Below, piece after piece: positions 13,000 to 19,319 of a DNA stretch of 19,319 nt. Each line of letters begins with the position of its first letter. Within the stretch, counting starts at the first letter, position 1. The position numbers and the translations under genes were made by a program. The notes under the pieces are model-generated. The model was not told the DNA's origin and made no database searches. It saw only the letters and a list, made by a program, of their open reading frames with translations. The DNA comes from Planctomycetota bacterium (lineage in GTDB: Bacteria > Planctomycetota > PUPC01 > DSUN01): positions 1-19,319 of the forward strand of contig DAOOIT010000089.1 in assembly GCA_035384565.1 (NCBI GenBank), read 5' to 3'.

Positions 13000-14787
13000 G
13001 TGCCCTCCAGCCACGGGCAGGTGGTGGTGTTCGCCGTGCTTGCAGCGGCCCTGGGGCTTTTCGCGTGGGGGCGCTGGCGGTACGACCTGGTGGCGCTGGG
13101 CGCGCTGATGGCGGTGACCCTGGCGGGCGTGGTGCCCGCGGCCGAGGCGTTCGCCGGCTTCGGCCACCCCGCCGTGATCACGGTGGCCGCCGTGCTGATC
13201 CTCAGCAAGGGCCTGCTCAACGCCGGGGTGGTGGAGGCCATCGCCCACGGCCTCTCACGCGTGGGGCGGCGGCCCACCACCCAGATGATCGTGCTCACCA
13301 CGCTGGTGGCCCTGTTGTCGAGTTTCATGAACAACATCGGCGCGCTGGCGCTCGTGATGCCGGTGGCGGCCTGGATGGCCCGGCGCGACGGGTACTCCCC
13401 CTCGCTCGTGCTGATGCCGCTGGCGTTCGCCTCGTTGCTGGGCGGCATGATGACGCTGGTCGGCACGCCGCCCAACATCGTAATCGCGGCCTACCGCGCC
13501 GAGACGGGCGCCCCGCCGTTCGCCATGTTCGATTTCCTGCCGGTCGGCGCCGGCGTTACCCTGGCAGGTCTGGGCGTTCTCTGGGCGTGTGGCGCGCGCC
13601 TGGTCCCCGCGCGAAAAGGGCCGGCCGACGCGAGGGACCTGTTCGACATCGCCGACTACCTGGCCGAGGTGAGCGTGCCCGAAGGCTCGAAGGCCGTGGG
13701 CAGGACCCTGCATGCCGTGGTGGCTCGCGCGGGCGAGCGGCCCGCGGTCACCGTGGTGGCGCTGGTGCGCGACCGGCAGCGGCAACTGCTGGTGTCGCCC
13801 TTTCAGGTGTTGCAGGCGGGGGACATCCTGCTCGTCGAGGCCGCCCCGGAGGCGCTGAAGAGCTTCATCGACGCGTTCGGCCTGCGCCTGACCGAGAGCA
13901 AGGACCTGGGGCGCCAGGCGCTGGGGTCGAACGAGGTGGGCGTCGTCGAGGCCGTGGTGTCCTACGGCTCGCCGCTCGTGGGCGCCACCGCCGTGGAGCT
14001 GGACCTGCGGCAGCGCCATGCGATCAATGTGCTGGCGGTGGCGCGGCACGGCGAGAGGCTGCGCCAGCAACTGGGCAGCATCCGCTTCGCCACCGGCGAC
14101 ATTCTGTTGCTCCAGGGCCGCCGCGACACGCTGGACAAGACGCTGCTCGCCCTCGGGTGCCTGCCGCTGGCTGAGCGGGGAATCCAGGTGGGACAGCAGC
14201 GGCGGGTGCTGCTCGGGCCGGCGGTGTTCCTCGCGGGTCTCGTGGCGGCCGCGGCGGGAGTCGTGCCCGTGCAGATCGCGCTGGTCGGGGCGGCCATGGT
14301 GATGGTGCTGGCCCGGGTGCTGTCGCTGCGCGAGGCGTACGATTCCATTGACCTGCCGATCCTGGTGCTGATTGCGGCCATGATGCCGGTGGGCCACGCC
14401 TTCGAGACAACCGGCGCGGCGCGGGTGCTGGGCGACCATCTGGCCGCCGTGGCGCGCTGGGGCGGACCCACGACCGCCCTCGTGGCGCTGCTGGCCGCCA
14501 CGATGCTGCTGACCAACGTGATCAACAACGTAGCCACCGCGGCGCTCATGGCGCCCGTGGCCCTCAGCATCGCCGAAGGGCTGCACGTGTCGCCCGACCC
14601 GCTGCTGATGGCGGTGGCCATCGGCTCCTCGTCGGCCTTCCTCACCCCCATCGGCCACCAGTCGAACACGCTGGTGTTGGAGCCGGGCGGGTACCGGTTC
14701 GGCGACTACTGGCGCCTGGGCCTCCCCGTGTCGCTGGCCGCGCTGGCCGCCGGTGTGCCGTTCATCCTCTGGCGCTGGCCGTTCTGA
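13000..14787 (+). CDS. SLC13/DASS-type transporter with two RCK_C (TrkA_C) domains
   Basis: A 595-residue inner-membrane permease of the ion-transporter superfamily (SLC13 / divalent anion:Na+ symporter). The N-terminal half (1-205) has hydrophobic helices, an SFMNNIGALALVMP re-entrant motif and GTPPNIVIA. Two RCK_C domains follow (~213-295 and ~301-388), each ending in a GDILL(V/L) strand. The C-terminal half (~395-595) mirrors the first with TNVINNVATAALMAP and TPIGHQSNTLV. This permease / RCK_C / RCK_C / permease layout is common in bacterial transporters annotated as sulfate or dicarboxylate carriers; the ion cannot be told from sequence. The RCK_C pair probably binds a small ligand and gates transport. 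The start is GTG at 13000 with AAAGGAGG 5 nt upstream. It is convergent with the phosphoesterase gene, with a 41-bp gap containing CCGCGG repeats at 14797-14814. Confidence 0.92.
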   Translation: MPSSHGQVVVFAVLAAALGLFAWGRWRYDLVALGALMAVTLAGVVPAAEAFAGFGHPAVITVAAVLILSKGLLNAGVVEAIAHGLSRVGRRPTTQMIVLTTLVALLSSFMNNIGALALVMPVAAWMARRDGYSPSLVLMPLAFASLLGGMMTLVGTPPNIVIAAYRAETGAPPFAMFDFLPVGAGVTLAGLGVLWACGARLVPARKGPADARDLFDIADYLAEVSVPEGSKAVGRTLHAVVARAGERPAVTVVALVRDRQRQLLVSPFQVLQAGDILLVEAAPEALKSFIDAFGLRLTESKDLGRQALGSNEVGVVEAVVSYGSPLVGATAVELDLRQRHAINVLAVARHGERLRQQLGSIRFATGDILLLQGRRDTLDKTLLALGCLPLAERGIQVGQQRRVLLGPAVFLAGLVAAAAGVVPVQIALVGAAMVMVLARVLSLREAYDSIDLPILVLIAAMMPVGHAFETTGAARVLGDHLAAVARWGGPTTALVALLAATMLLTNVINNVATAALMAPVALSIAEGLHVSPDPLLMAVAIGSSSAFLTPIGHQSNTLVLEPGGYRFGDYWRLGLPVSLAALAAGVPFILWRWPF

Positions 14788-14828
14788 GGGGGGGCGCCGC
14801 GGGCCGAGCCGCGGGGCCGTGGGCGGCG

Positions 14829-15683
14829 TCACTCTCGCGTCGAGCTGGGCTGCTTGCCGAACCCCTGGATGCGGATGCCGCCGGCCGGCGAAACCGTGAC
14901 AAGGGCGTAGGCATTACTCTCCGTGCCCGGCCCCTCGACCATGCCGCAGATCGTGAAGTAGGGGATGCCGCGGACCTTGCGGAAGCCGCCCTTGTGGTCG
15001 TGTCCGCTGAAGACGGCCGTCACCTTGCCCGAGTCCTCGAGGATGCGGCGCACGTCGGCGGCGTTGCGCACACAGTGCACGTCGTCGCCGTCGAGCGGCT
15101 GGTGGGTGAAGACGAGCACCTTGCCCTCGGCCCGCTTCAGTTCGGCCTCGAGCCACTGGAGCTGCTCGGGCGGCACCCAGCTATCGGTCCACACGAAGTT
15201 GCCCCGGGCGTACGGCTCGAAGCCCTTGCGGAAGCAGGCGTCGAGCACGATGCAGCGGAAGGGCGCCGCGTCGAAGGCATAGTGCGCGGCGGGCATGCCG
15301 GCGGCCTTCAGGAACTCGTCCTTGGTGAAGGCATCGAGGTCGTGGTTGCCCAGAACGTGGTAGCGGGGCCCCTCGAAGCGGCGGAAGAGGCCCTCGATGG
15401 TCTCGAGGTGCCGCATCTCCGTGGCGGAGTCGCGGCTCGTGCCGTCCACGAAATCGCCCAGGCAGATGACGAAGGCGGGCTTCGCGCGCGCGAAAGCCTG
15501 GATGCACTCGGCCAGCTTGGCCGGCGAATCGCGGTAGAAGCGCGAGCCGGCGGCCTCGCGCTCGCCGTGCTGCGGGTCGGCGAAGACGCCGAAGGTGAGC
15601 GCCTCGGGAACGGCCCCCGCCTCCGCGGCAGCCGTCACGAGGACGCCGAAGGCGGCTGCCCAGGTCCAGCCTCGCGCCATCAT
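14829..15683 (-). CDS. Secreted calcineurin-like metallophosphoesterase
   Basis: A 284-residue exported hydrolase with a dimetal phosphoesterase fold. The signal peptide is residues 1-24 (WTWAAAFGVLVTAAAEAGA). The metal-site motifs are in order: FADPQH (Asp36, His39), LGDFVDG, LGNHDLD, VFTHQP and SGHDH. It thus resembles Icc/purple-acid-phosphatase-like proteins acting on phosphoesters outside the cytoplasm; the substrate is unknown. The start at 15683 is preceded by GGGGGAG (7 nt) and opens directly into the signal peptide. The in-frame extension to 15785 would run into a hairpin and lacks these. It converges with the SLC13 gene and diverges from the FHA gene across a 486-bp repeat-rich gap. 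It appears to be a single-gene unit. Confidence 0.93.
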   Translation of the reverse strand: MMARGWTWAAAFGVLVTAAAEAGAVPEALTFGVFADPQHGEREAAGSRFYRDSPAKLAECIQAFARAKPAFVICLGDFVDGTSRDSATEMRHLETIEGLFRRFEGPRYHVLGNHDLDAFTKDEFLKAAGMPAAHYAFDAAPFRCIVLDACFRKGFEPYARGNFVWTDSWVPPEQLQWLEAELKRAEGKVLVFTHQPLDGDDVHCVRNAADVRRILEDSGKVTAVFSGHDHKGGFRKVRGIPYFTICGMVEGPGTESNAYALVTVSPAGGIRIQGFGKQPSSTRE

Positions 15684-15776
15684 CTCCTGACTCCCCCTGG
15701 TGGGAACGGGGCACTTGGCTCCTGCCGCCAGGCCCTCGGGAACACTCATGCCCCCTGCCCTTCTGCGGTACGGTGG

Positions 15777-15798
15777 CACGGGCACCTTTGCCCGTGCG
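15777..15798. repeat. 9-bp hairpin upstream of metallophosphoesterase gene
   Basis: GCACGGGCA (15777-15785), loop CCTT, then TGCCCGTGC (15790-15798). It lies ~95 bp upstream of the phosphoesterase start. The sequence just after it (GGCTTTCCGCAACAGGAGCC) weakly resembles the outer repeat arm at 16024-16050. Confidence 0.7.
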
Positions 15799-15905
15799 GG
15801 GCTTTCCGCAACAGGAGCCGCCTCTTTCCATTAGAGCATTTGGGGGCGATCGCCGCAAGAGGCGCGAGCCTGCGTTTGCTGGTTTGACGGGTGTGGGCCA
15901 TTTCT

Positions 15906-16050
15906 GTAGGTAGCTTCTGCTGCGGATTCTCGTAGCGACAAGCGTCCCGCTTGTCGAACGGATGAAGAGCGCCGCAGGCGGGACGCTCGCGGCTACCTCT
16001 GCCGCGGGCCTTCCCCTGTTCCGGGGATTCTCGCAGCAGAAACCACCTAC
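15906..16050. repeat. Nested two-tier inverted repeat in the divergent gap 15684-16169
   Basis: Outer arms: GTAGGTAGCTTCTGCTGCG (15906-15924) is inverted at 16032-16050, 17 of 19 identical. Inner arms: GTAGCGACAAGCGTCCCGC (15932-15950) is inverted at 15978-15996, 16 of 19 identical. The first inner arm also belongs to a local hairpin, CGACAAGCG/CGCTTGTCG with a TCC loop (15936-15956). No gene lies in the gap. The structure suggests a composite palindromic element, ending about 35 bp before the FHA-gene promoter. Confidence 0.8.
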
Positions 16051-16084
16051 GATTCCGGCCCGCACCCCTGGTTTGACTCGGGTC

Positions 16085-16113
16085 TTGACATCCGCGCGGG
16101 CGAGTGCTAGGAT
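16085..16113 (+). promoter_or_regulatory. Strong sigma70-type promoter for the FHA-HEAT operon
   Basis: A perfect TTGACA (16085-16090), a 17-bp spacer and TAGGAT (16108-16113), with an extended -10 TGC just before it. It is 56 bp upstream of the FHA start codon. This is one of the two best promoter matches in the window. Confidence 0.7.
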
Positions 16114-16169
16114 ACCGGACGCTGGACCAACGCCGACCCTGTTGCAGCCCCCAGTGCGAGGCAAAGCGC

Positions 16170-17063
16170 ATGAAGGCCACGCTCCTGGCCAAGGGCGGTC
16201 TGACGGACCAGGGAGAGTATGCCCTCGAGGAGGGCAAGGCCTATCTGGTCGGGCGGTCGCGCGAAGCCAACGTGATCGTGAAAGACAAGCTGGCCTCGCG
16301 CAACCACTGCAAAATCTCGTCCACGGCGCCCGAGGAGTGGACCGTGGCCGACCTGGGGAGCAGCAACGGCACCTATGTGAACCGCCAGCGGATCACCACG
16401 CGCGCCCTGCGCCACGGCGACGTGATCCAGATCGGCAAGGCCGTGCTGGAGTTCCGCGTGCTGAGCGCCACCACCGCGCCGACGGTGGTGACCCCCGCAG
16501 CGGCGCCGGCGCGACCCACGCCGCCTCCGGCGCCCGCCGTGCGGCCCACGCCGCCGCCGGCGCCGGCCCCGCCGCCTGCGCGGCCCGCGGCCGGCCCCAC
16601 CCCGCCAGCACGGCCCGCGGCCGGCCCGCCGGCCCCGCCGGCGTCTCCTGCACCCAGCCCTGCGCCGCGCCCTCCTGCGCAAACGCCGCGGCCCCAACTG
16701 AAGCCCAAGGACGAGCCCGTGGATGAGGACATCCGCGGCCTGTTCGAGTTCCTCGACAAGATGGACCACCCAGACAAGGCGAATCAGGCAGACACCCCGG
16801 CCGCGGGTCCCGGGGAACTGCCCGGGCGCGCGGCCGGAGTCCCCACGCCGCGCCCAGCCCCTCCGCCGGCCGCCCCGGGCGCGCCGCCGAAGCAGGGCGG
16901 GGGTCCCCCCCCGTTCTCGTTCGTGGAGGAGAAGCCGGCTGCCAGCCCCCTCCCCCCAAGGCACGAGCCGCCTCCCGCGCCGCCCCCTGCCCCGCCGCCG
17001 CCACCTGCCGAGGAGCAGGGCGGCCTGCTGGCCTTCTTGCGCAAGAAGAAGCAACAGCCATGA
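16170..17063 (+). CDS. FHA-domain protein with long Pro/Ala-rich linkers
   Basis: A 297-residue cytoplasmic protein. Residues 1-92 form a forkhead-associated domain, which binds phosphothreonine peptides: VGRS (27-30), the SRNH motif (43-46) and LGSSNGTYVN (62-71) are intact, so binding is likely retained. After it come two low-complexity Pro/Ala stretches (~95-180 and ~215-282). Between them is a short charged segment with RGLFEFLDKMD (~188-198), and the protein ends in GGLLAFLRKKK. These two short pieces resemble each other and may be docking helices. The ATG at 16170 has GAGG 8 nt upstream; an in-frame extension to 16104 would overlap the promoter. The stop overlaps the next start as ATGA, so the two proteins are probably made in fixed ratio. 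No kinase is present in the window. Confidence 0.92.
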   Translation: MKATLLAKGGLTDQGEYALEEGKAYLVGRSREANVIVKDKLASRNHCKISSTAPEEWTVADLGSSNGTYVNRQRITTRALRHGDVIQIGKAVLEFRVLSATTAPTVVTPAAAPARPTPPPAPAVRPTPPPAPAPPPARPAAGPTPPARPAAGPPAPPASPAPSPAPRPPAQTPRPQLKPKDEPVDEDIRGLFEFLDKMDHPDKANQADTPAAGPGELPGRAAGVPTPRPAPPPAAPGAPPKQGGGPPPFSFVEEKPAASPLPPRHEPPPAPPPAPPPPPAEEQGGLLAFLRKKKQQP

Positions 17064-18991
17064 GCCGACGCCTCCCCGCCTCGCTCGTCGCCCTGGCCCT
17101 CGCCCTCGGCCCCGCGCAGGCCCTCCGGGCCGACACCGTGGTGCTGCGCAACGGGCAGCAGCTCCAGGGCCGCATGACCATCGAGGGCGACAAGGCCCGC
17201 ATCGAGCTCGACATCGGGGGCACCGTGGTGATCAGCCGCGGCGAGATCGCCAGCAGCGTGGTGGAGGGCCCCAGCGTGGCCGCCACCGGCGAGGCCATCG
17301 CCGTGTCGCCCGAGCTGCTGGCCCGCCTGAAGGCGCGCGAGGACATCCACCAGCTCATTGACGCGCTGCTGGACGAGAAGGAGGCGCCGCGCCTGAAGGC
17401 CGAAGGCGAGCTGGCGCAGAAGGGCCGCGAGGCCCTGCCCATGCTGCGCGCCGCCTTCGCGGCGGGGCCGCCGACCCAGCGGCGGCACCTGCTCCGCGTG
17501 CTCGCCGCCATCGGCGATGCGGCCTCCGTGCCCAAGATCATCGAGATCCTGCGCAACCCTGCCGAGAGCGAGCTGCACGTCGAGGCGCTCAAAGCCCTGG
17601 CCGCCATTTCCGGCCACGGCGCCGCGCCCCTGATCACGGAGCTCCTGGTGAACGCGAAGGACGACGAGTTGCGCACCGAATGCCTGAAGGCCCTCGGCGA
17701 CCTCGTTTCGCCGTACGGGGCGCCCTTCGTGGTGGACGCCCTGCGGCAGGACCCGCTGCGCCAGACGGCCCGCGCCCTGGTGGCGCAGTGGGACGACCCG
17801 CTGCTCCTGCCCTACCTGGTGCCCTATCTGGACGACGCGGCCCGCGAGAACCGCGAGCGCGTCGCCACCTGGCTCGCCCGCGTCGTCACGCCGGGCCACG
17901 CCGTCGTCCTCACCCGCCTGCTCGAGCTCTACGAGGATGACAAAGACGTGGCGAAGGCCCTCCGCGGCGGCGTCACGCGCCTGCACCGGGACTTCCCCGT
18001 GGTGGGCGACGTGGAGCTGCTGGCGGCGCCGCAGGCGGTGATCCGGGATGCGGCGCTCGAGGCCCTCCGCAAGCAGCAGCCCGACCGCCGCAAGCGCGGC
18101 AACACCGCGCGCGACTGGCGCGACCTGCGCGACGGGGCGGTGCAGCCGCACTTCCTGCTCGCGGCCGACGCAGCGGTGGGCCGCCTCCTGCGTGCGCGCG
18201 ACTTCGCGGGCGACATCGAGACCTCGCTGAGGACCCCGGGCGCGCCCCTGGCCGTGAGGGTGAACGTGTCGCCCAAGGCGCTGCCGTCGTTCGCCGGCGC
18301 CGACGGCCGCCCGCGCGATGCGCGGCCGCTGCTGGCGCGGCTCGACCGCGAGCAGGCCGCCGACCCGCAGGACGTGCGGTTCATCGGCCTGAGCGGCGCC
18401 GAGCTCAGCCTGCCAGGCCTCGAGGTGGCCCTGGCGCCCACGCGGCCGGGCGGCGCCCTGCTGGTCTCGCTCGCCCGGCTGGGCGAGGCGCGCGACACCG
18501 TGGCCGCGCGGGCCCGCCGGCTCACGCTCCACGCGCTCGCGCGGTCGCTGGGCCTTCCCCCCTGCGCCGACGCCTCGTGTCCCAGCAGCTCCATCTACGC
18601 GGTGCAGGACCTCGACTCCAAGTCGCCCCGCTACTGCAACAACTGTGCGAACGCCTTCATTGCCCAGTGGGCCGCCGAGCACGACCTCGCGTCCTTCTAC
18701 TACGCCGCCGCGGGCGCCAAGCTGGCCGCCATCGCGGGCCGCGTGAAGACGGCCGAGGCCTACGCCGCGGCCGCCTACGCGTACGAACGCGCCCTCCTGC
18801 CGCTGACGGCCATCGAGCAGTGGAGGACGGTGCAGGGGCTGGGCGGCGAGCCGGCCCAGGTGGCCCTCATCAGCAAGCGCATCGAGCTGCTGGATCGGGC
18901 CGAGCGCTGGCTCAACCGCAAGAAGCTCACCACCCAGCCCAATCCGCCCGCCCCGCCAGCCAAGGGCGGCCGGCCGCCGGCGGCGCCCTGA
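17060..18991 (+). CDS. Exported HEAT-repeat protein with a degenerate archaemetzincin domain
   Basis: A 643-residue protein with no single family name that I know. Residues 1-24 form a signal peptide. Residues 25-65 form a small beta domain (DTVVLRNGQQLQGRM) seen in many secreted planctomycete proteins. Residues ~105-350 contain helical HEAT-like repeats (PMLRAAFAAG, LLRVLAAIGDAASVPKIIEIL, EALKALAAISGHGAAPLI). Residues ~395-530 align by motif to archaemetzincin: VRFIGLSGAELSLPGLEVAL, LLVSLARL, then H491-ALAR-SLG498 in place of HExxHxxG, C502-x4-C507, and C526-x2-C529. The catalytic Glu and two of the three zinc-binding His are lost (Ala492, Arg495, Pro501), while the four cysteines remain. 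The end (~530-643) is helical, TPR-like, with a Pro-rich tail. The start overlaps the FHA stop (ATGA). It is probably a binding scaffold rather than a protease. Confidence 0.88.
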   Translation: MSRRLPASLVALALALGPAQALRADTVVLRNGQQLQGRMTIEGDKARIELDIGGTVVISRGEIASSVVEGPSVAATGEAIAVSPELLARLKAREDIHQLIDALLDEKEAPRLKAEGELAQKGREALPMLRAAFAAGPPTQRRHLLRVLAAIGDAASVPKIIEILRNPAESELHVEALKALAAISGHGAAPLITELLVNAKDDELRTECLKALGDLVSPYGAPFVVDALRQDPLRQTARALVAQWDDPLLLPYLVPYLDDAARENRERVATWLARVVTPGHAVVLTRLLELYEDDKDVAKALRGGVTRLHRDFPVVGDVELLAAPQAVIRDAALEALRKQQPDRRKRGNTARDWRDLRDGAVQPHFLLAADAAVGRLLRARDFAGDIETSLRTPGAPLAVRVNVSPKALPSFAGADGRPRDARPLLARLDREQAADPQDVRFIGLSGAELSLPGLEVALAPTRPGGALLVSLARLGEARDTVAARARRLTLHALARSLGLPPCADASCPSSSIYAVQDLDSKSPRYCNNCANAFIAQWAAEHDLASFYYAAAGAKLAAIAGRVKTAEAYAAAAYAYERALLPLTAIEQWRTVQGLGGEPAQVALISKRIELLDRAERWLNRKKLTTQPNPPAPPAKGGRPPAAP

Positions 18992-19090
18992 GCCGCTCCC
19001 CCCCGTGGCGGCGTCGCTCGCAGTCCATGTGTAGCGCTCGTTCGTGGTCTGGGCATCCGGCCGTGCGCCTGGAACCGACCCGCAAGGCGC

Positions 19091-19122
19091 CCCTCCCGAA
19101 CGTTCCAATACGTTCGGGAGGG
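19091..19122 (+). terminator. 12-bp hairpin downstream of the FHA-HEAT operon
   Basis: CCCTCCCGAACG (19091-19102) and CGTTCGGGAGGG (19111-19122) pair perfectly with an 8-nt loop, 99 bp after the HEAT-protein stop. There is no U-tract following, so it may be a Rho-assisted end, an mRNA-stabilising hairpin or a bidirectional barrier. Confidence 0.55.
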
Positions 19123-19151
19123 TGAGCCCCCCCGCGCCCGCTCTTGCTGCC

Positions 19152-19233
19152 TCTCATCCCTACGCTCTGCTCCTTCTTCTCGTCCCCGCGCTCTGCTCCC
19201 TCTTTTCTCGTCCCTACGCTCTGCGTGGGGACG
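19152..19233. repeat. Three imperfect tandem units of a TCTCGTCCCTACGCTCTGC repeat
   Basis: Units start at 19152, 19178 and 19206 (periods 26 and 28 bp). Each has the form TCTC(A/G)TCCC(T/C)(A/G)CGCTCTGC, followed by T/C-rich spacer in the first two. The third closes into a palindrome: CGTCCCTACGC, loop TCT, GCGTGGGGACG (19209-19233, one G-T pair). Similar CGTCCC-ACGCTCTGCGTGGGACG palindromes are familiar dispersed repeats in environmental bacteria. The remaining bases of 18992-19319 show no gene. Confidence 0.8.
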
Positions 19234-19298
19234 AGGCTCCTGGCCGCTCCGCGGCCTCTTCGTCTTCGGGAAGAGTGGATGCGGGGTTCAGGAACCTC

Positions 19299-19319
19299 CC
19301 GCGGGTTACGAACCCGCGG
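19299..19319. repeat. 9-bp hairpin at the window end
   Basis: CCGCGGGTT, loop ACG, then AACCCGCGG: perfect, and it touches the last base of the window, so its full extent is unknown. It is probably another REP-like palindrome. Confidence 0.65.

Noticed and set aside
14788..14828. Intrinsic terminator between the SLC13 and phosphoesterase genes
   Set aside because: CCGCGG appears twice (14797-14814), but the stem is only 6 bp and there is no T-run on either strand.
13255..14832. 525-residue open frame opposite the SLC13 gene
   Set aside because: His/Arg/Gln-rich low-complexity translation, antisense to a transporter with clear motifs.
17020..17063. Frameshift fusion between the FHA and HEAT genes
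   Set aside because: The ATGA overlap with a clean stop and a good signal peptide start points to two separate proteins.

Overview
The window is a very GC-rich bacterial fragment made of short operons and metabolic genes, with many intergenic palindromic repeats. A Tat-exported sulfatase, a secreted carbohydrate-esterase-like hydrolase, a secreted HEAT-repeat protein with an N-terminal NG-x-x-x-x-G type domain, loose Shine-Dalgarno use and frequent TTG/GTG starts all suggest a Planctomycetota or other PVC-like environmental bacterium. There is no rRNA or other marker that settles this, so the assignment is an inference.

Layout. 1-1254 (+): the 3' end of an elongation factor G gene, then a small membrane-anchored cysteine-rich protein. 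1255-1685: a repeat-bearing gap between convergent genes. 1686-9477 (-): a probable long transcription unit, in transcript order hypF, hypC, hypD, a four-helix-bundle (S23/IVP-like) gene, hypE, queA and a secreted alpha/beta hydrolase. HypC, HypD, HypE and HypF build and insert the Fe(CN)2CO ligands of [NiFe] hydrogenase. hypA, hypB and the hydrogenase itself are not in the window. 9632-11173 (+): a divergently transcribed sulfatase, followed by a MazE/AbrB antitoxin and MazF/PemK toxin pair, a zinc-dependent dehydrogenase and an SLC13-type transporter with two RCK_C domains. 14829-15683 (-): a secreted metallophosphoesterase. 16170-18991 (+): an FHA-domain protein translationally coupled (ATGA overlap) to a secreted HEAT-repeat protein, which ends in what reads as a catalytically dead archaemetzincin domain. 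18992-19319: only repeats and a terminator-like hairpin.

The most unusual feature is the repeat content of the hyp operon. A family built from tandem heptamers (CGTGATN), ending in an 11-bp CGTGAGAAGAG arm, sits at all five gene junctions between hypF and queA and nowhere else I could see in the window. Two junctions carry the complete inverted-repeat form. At the hypD-hypE boundary the two arms are 540 bp apart and enclose the four-helix-bundle gene, so that gene looks like the cargo of a small inverted-repeat element. This recalls the S23 ORFs found in 23S rRNA intervening sequences. The repeats supply the stop codons of hypE and hypF. A different 57-bp palindromic element lies in frame inside hypF itself.

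At least five further palindromic repeat families occur elsewhere (1276-1396, 2656-2806, 15777-16050, 19152-19233 and 19299-19319). The second notable item is the HEAT/pseudo-archaemetzincin protein paired with an FHA protein.
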